Shown here piece by piece: positions 60,414 through 64,000 of a DNA stretch of 64,000 nucleotides; position 1 is the first letter of the stretch; every line of letters begins with the position of its first letter. The stretch lies in the NCBI GenBank assembly GCA_032358165.1, contig JAALGY010000043.1, positions 62,001-126,000 on the forward strand, in the 5' to 3' direction. A program made the translations under genes and the position numbers. A model generated the notes under the pieces. The model was not told where the DNA came from and did not search any database. It worked only from the letters and a program-made list of their open reading frames with translations. This DNA is from Diplosphaera chodatii. Taxonomy: Eukaryota; Chlorophyta; Trebouxiophyceae; Prasiolales; Stichococcaceae.

Positions 60414-63137
60414 CTGCACGCCCTCAAGACAAGGTTCTAGCTAATGACTGCGTCGATGAAATGGTCCACGCGAAGTCTGATAATAGAGCTATTGGAACGA
60501 CCTTCCAACGATCAAATTGACAAATAGCCGTCCAATCGTCCACGACTTCATACTGACACGCTCTGCTGGGCCCTGGGAATCTGGCGCGAAACTGCACTGT
60601 GTGATACGTTATAGTTTCGCATGCAACCAGACATCACATGTACGCAGATTGGCACTTCGCTTGTACAATATCAAGCCCATGGTGCCACCATGTGCGTGCA
60701 TCGCATGGCCATAGACATATCATTGGCGTTGAGCAATCAGATCGGACTGGTCTATGGGCTCTGCTTCCAATCTCCACATTCAGCATGCAGACTAAGAGAC
60801 CCGCATGTACAGACTATGTAAGCATACAGCAGCCTCGAGACGATCTCACCGCCGGCTGAAAGCCAACTGCACCTGCTACCGCCGTGCACGTGAGCAGAGG
60901 AGAAAGTGCTCCATGCAAATGTCTCTGATCTTGGTGTTGCTGCAGTGTTGCCCTTGAACAAAACCCTTTTGAACATTGGAGACGGGTGCTGCCCAGATCA
61001 GTAGTGGCAGTCAGCAGCGCAACACCTTGGCTATATACTCCCGCATATTGTATTCTTAGGCTACATCACAGCAGATGGAATTGCTTACTGTACAGGATGT
61101 TGGTGCTGTCATAGAGCTTCACTCTACTGTAGGCAGCTCCCGCGCAATATGTACTTGCGGCTTCTGCGCCAGCTCCCTGCCATCATCGTCAGGGTTAGCC
61201 GCCTTTGCATCTCACACTTCAGCTCTGCCTCGCAGCTTTCCCACTGCTGGTCATCAATCGCGTATTCCGCGCTGCTTATCGCTTGCAACCGGGTGAAGAT
61301 GGTCGATCGGGTATGGCGGCTTGTCACTTTTCTAGGGTGATTCGTACATGCTGCGGCATTGTAGGTAGGTGTTTCACGGTGGGGTAAGGCACGTCAGCAC
61401 GCAGCTTGTTTACTCTTTCAGTACAACAGTCCTACCCTTTGGTGTGTTTGATGAACGGTAAAGTGCACCGTTTCGCCCGCTTGCTGCGTAATGACTACAT
61501 CCTGCCCCCTTAACATAATGCCCTGCTTGGCGGTACATGAAAACAACCTAGGCAGGTGCTGATGAGCAAGCTGGTGCATGTTTCACATGAGCTCAAACTT
61601 CGCTTGCCAGTTGCTAATAAGCTGGCCCAACAACACAGCCACCACGGCCGTGAACAGGTGTCACATACCAATGGGACCAGGCTGCATGGGGATCGACTCC
61701 GTCACCTCTTGATGTTGTACAATCTTCAAGAATCTGGCGTTGTAAAGATACGTTCACAAGTAGAAGACATGTTTACATCTACGTTTTCTGCAAGAGCCTG
61801 ACCTCCTTTGACTTGACTTGATGAGGACATGTGCTGACACGTGCTGGCATCTGCCCCTTGATGGAGTTCGTGTGACTGCACAGGATGGCCTGCGATCACG
61901 GCGTGGCCGTCATGCATCACATCACATGTTGAGCCTACCTGCAAAGGTGCTGCGAAGCGCGCAAACCAGCGACCTCGCCTCTAAGCAGCCCATCCTGACG
62001 TGCGGCAGGTCAAGTTGTACGCTGAGCTCAATAAATAAGCTAAGCTTGAGCGCTTGACCACCTATCACAGCCGTATCACTTGCGCCATGTGCAGTCCTTC
62101 CAAACAGTGTTGAAAGACTTGAGTGAAATGCAGCATGGCGGCTGATTACACCTGCCGTGAATGCCTCTTTGTCGGCTTGCCACACTATAGGAGCCACAGA
62201 TGGTGATTGCAGTTAGCTAGTAATAATCTGTGCAAGTGGGAGTATAGTCCTGATTTGCAGTCAAGTACTTGATAGAAACGAATGTGCAACCACTGTAAGG
62301 CTTCATCGCTGCAGCTTTTTCACGCTCGTGCGCGACAGTTGTACATCTGAGTGCTGGCCACCAAAGCAAGGCGCTCACACGCGCAGTCGTTGGGTTGTGC
62401 AACTCAGCTGAAAGTACTGATGCCAGCGTGGCGAAATCATCGGATCAGAGACATCATGTCTTCTTCTGCAGAAACCTGCTTGTTGTAGGCCATGTGCAAA
62501 CACAACCAAGTGCTAAGCAGCCCGCACCAAGCGCTTCAGCCAGCACTTCAGGAACAGCGGTGGTGCTGCCTGCCGTCCGCCTCCGACTCACTACGGCATC
62601 CTGAGGCGTATGAGGTTGGGACATCGCCCAGACTGGGGGCATTATTGGCAACATGCTCCAACTTGGCAACAACATGCAGACTTGCTTCCCGTATCAGGAG
62701 CCTGTAGGGCTGCCTTTTGTATCAACACGCCAACACTCCAGTCCTTACCACCTATTCTTAATGTTGAACAAAGCCTTTGTTCAACATGCCTGAGGCAGAC
62801 GGAGCTCAAAAGGAACCATTTCTCAGCCCGATGACGAATCTTAAGGTTGCCCGAATTGGTGCATACAGCCGCCACATGACTCTCAGGAACTTTGACATCA
62901 GAGGAATCTCCTTTCTATTTCGAAAAGGAGTTTGCATATATCCCAGATCCCTTCCAATTGCTTCCAAAGGACCGATTACTCCGTCTGGTGACTGTCCAGC
63001 TTCATTCATGTCCAGCCGTCATGCACAACATCTGGCTGGTCGCAGGCTTGCACTTGCAGAGCTCTGTACGTCGCGCTACTCGTGCACGCGTACGTGTCGG
63101 TTAACTGCAGCAGCTGCACGCACAGCAACTATTTGGG
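60414..63137. other. region with possible minus-strand exons but no supported gene
   Basis: Several minus-strand stretches look protein-like: about 61150-61320 (STIFTRLQAISSAEYAI), 61925-62150 (GQALKLSLFIELSVQLDLPH), 62217-62330 (MKPYSGCTFVSIKYL), and a possible start at 62628 (MSQPHTPQDAVVSRRR). Their splice joins could not be completed and no family was recognised. They may form one more gene divergent from the FAD oxidoreductase. Confidence 0.3.
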
Positions 63138-64000
63138 ATGCGCACCACCTGCAGCAGCCGCACCAAAATGGCGGTAGCGATAAGGTGAGGCCATTCTGGT
63201 GACTTTCACGCAACTAAGCTTATTTGTATATCGCTTGCATCCGGTCGCTTAACACGCTGTTATGGTGTGCAGCAACTGCCCAGCGCCAAGTAAATGCTGT
63301 TGCAATATCGCCACAAGCTTTTCACAGAAGCGTGGCAAACTATTACGGCCTATTGGTGTCGCGACGAAGTCTTCCAGTGGTAATTTGCGGCGAGCGCACT
63401 TTGGGACACATGCAACGTGCTCGGCAACCTCAAAACCACTTACCGTTGGGACAATTCTGCCCTGCCTCAGCAACAGTGCAACACAGATGCGACTAGCAAA
63501 TCCTGGTGGGTCTCGCGAACACTTGTCATCGGCAGTGGTATTGCTGGACTCATGGCTGCATTTGTGGCCAGCAAAAGCAGCCGGGAAGTTGTCATTCTGG
63601 AATGCGACCCCACGGACCTGTCCCTTCAATCCCTGGGCCCAGCTTCAAACACGGTGCTTCACGAACTGACATGTCATACACAGCCAAGTTCCGACGACGA
63701 CAATTGCGGCATGGACAAGTATCCTGATGCACACATGCGATACAGGTTCCAGGGCAATGTCATGGCAGTGCTAAGAGGCCTGGCGTTGCACAGTTTCCAC
63801 AAGTACATATATTGCTCAAGAAAGGCCTAGAAATTCTGAAAGGCGAGCTTCCTAACTTCGAGGAGGAAATGCTGCTGAGAGGAGCACGGGACGTCAACTT
63901 CCTGAACGAAAGTTCCTGGGTACGCGGTGAATGTATCAGAGTGCCTATGTTGCATACAGACCGCATGAACCAGATGTTGCACGACAGGAAGATGTGAATT
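63138..64000 (+). CDS. FAD-dependent oxidoreductase, probably plastid-targeted, 5' part only
   Basis: Four exons join in phase: 63138-63184, 63273-63379, 63487-63653 and 63794 onward (perhaps ending at 63919 before GTACGC); the rest lies beyond the window. The first 45 or so residues are Ser/Thr/Cys/Lys-rich without acidic residues, like a chloroplast transit peptide. A Rossmann FAD-binding fold follows: RTLVIGSGIAGLMAAF with GxGxxG, then VVILECD with the acidic residue that binds ribose. The next exon (PQVHILLKKGLEILKGELPN) resembles the region after the dinucleotide motif in UbiH/monooxygenase-like flavoproteins that have PQ.RHVH.LL followed by an FPG-type turn. Substrate cannot be inferred. 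The join at 63653 to 63794 is chosen by phase and by this resemblance; other joins are possible. Confidence 0.65.

Noticed and set aside
1..64000. CRISPR arrays, rRNA genes, prophage, toxin or virus genes
   Set aside because: No regularly spaced direct repeats, no rRNA-like stretches and no such protein motifs were seen.

Overview
This window is nuclear DNA of a green alga (Chlorophyta, probably a trebouxiophyte-like unicell). The evidence is intron-dense genes, GC-rich exons in lower-GC intergenic DNA, acceptors that are nearly always TGCAG, donors biased to GTGCG/GTGAG, and plant-type genes: a CYP23-type cyclophilin, XAP5/XCT, a CCT-domain protein and a probably plastid-targeted FAD oxidoreductase. 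No prokaryotic, CRISPR or clear transposon feature was seen. Genes were modelled by hand from splice sites, reading phase and recalled family motifs; no database was searched.

Layout. 1-11.4 kb: two divergently transcribed paralogues of an unrecognised low-complexity protein (SAP-like motif, RGG block, poly-Ala/Gln, coiled coil) in a head-to-head inverted duplication; the left copy runs off the window. 11.4-25.8 kb: sparse DNA with scattered minus-strand exons of an unidentified gene, including two duplicated exon types, plus a 27-bp tandem repeat and a 40-bp near-perfect palindrome. 25.9-40.7 kb: compact housekeeping block with alternating strands: TXNDC9 (-), XAP5/FAM50 (+), CYP23 (-), WDR75/UTP17 (+), CCT-domain protein (-). 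43.6-57.6 kb: MLH1 (-), RPL10/uL16 (+), topoisomerase III (-). 58.9-64 kb: an unidentified minus-strand gene and the 5' part of an FAD-dependent oxidoreductase (+), cut by the window edge.

Functional links. MLH1 and topoisomerase III act in mismatch repair and recombination; WDR75 (rRNA processome) and RPL10 serve ribosome production; TXNDC9 modulates chaperonin folding; XAP5/XCT and CCT proteins are linked to clock and light regulation in plants. Nothing shows these genes form a co-regulated system; proximity is probably ordinary algal gene order, apart from short shared divergent promoters.

Most unusual signals: the inverted paralogue pair with a frame break in one copy, GC-AG introns with GCGCGC-like donors, two cases where an exon 3' end plus its donor is duplicated into the following intron, and the duplicated exons of the unidentified 18.7-23 kb gene.
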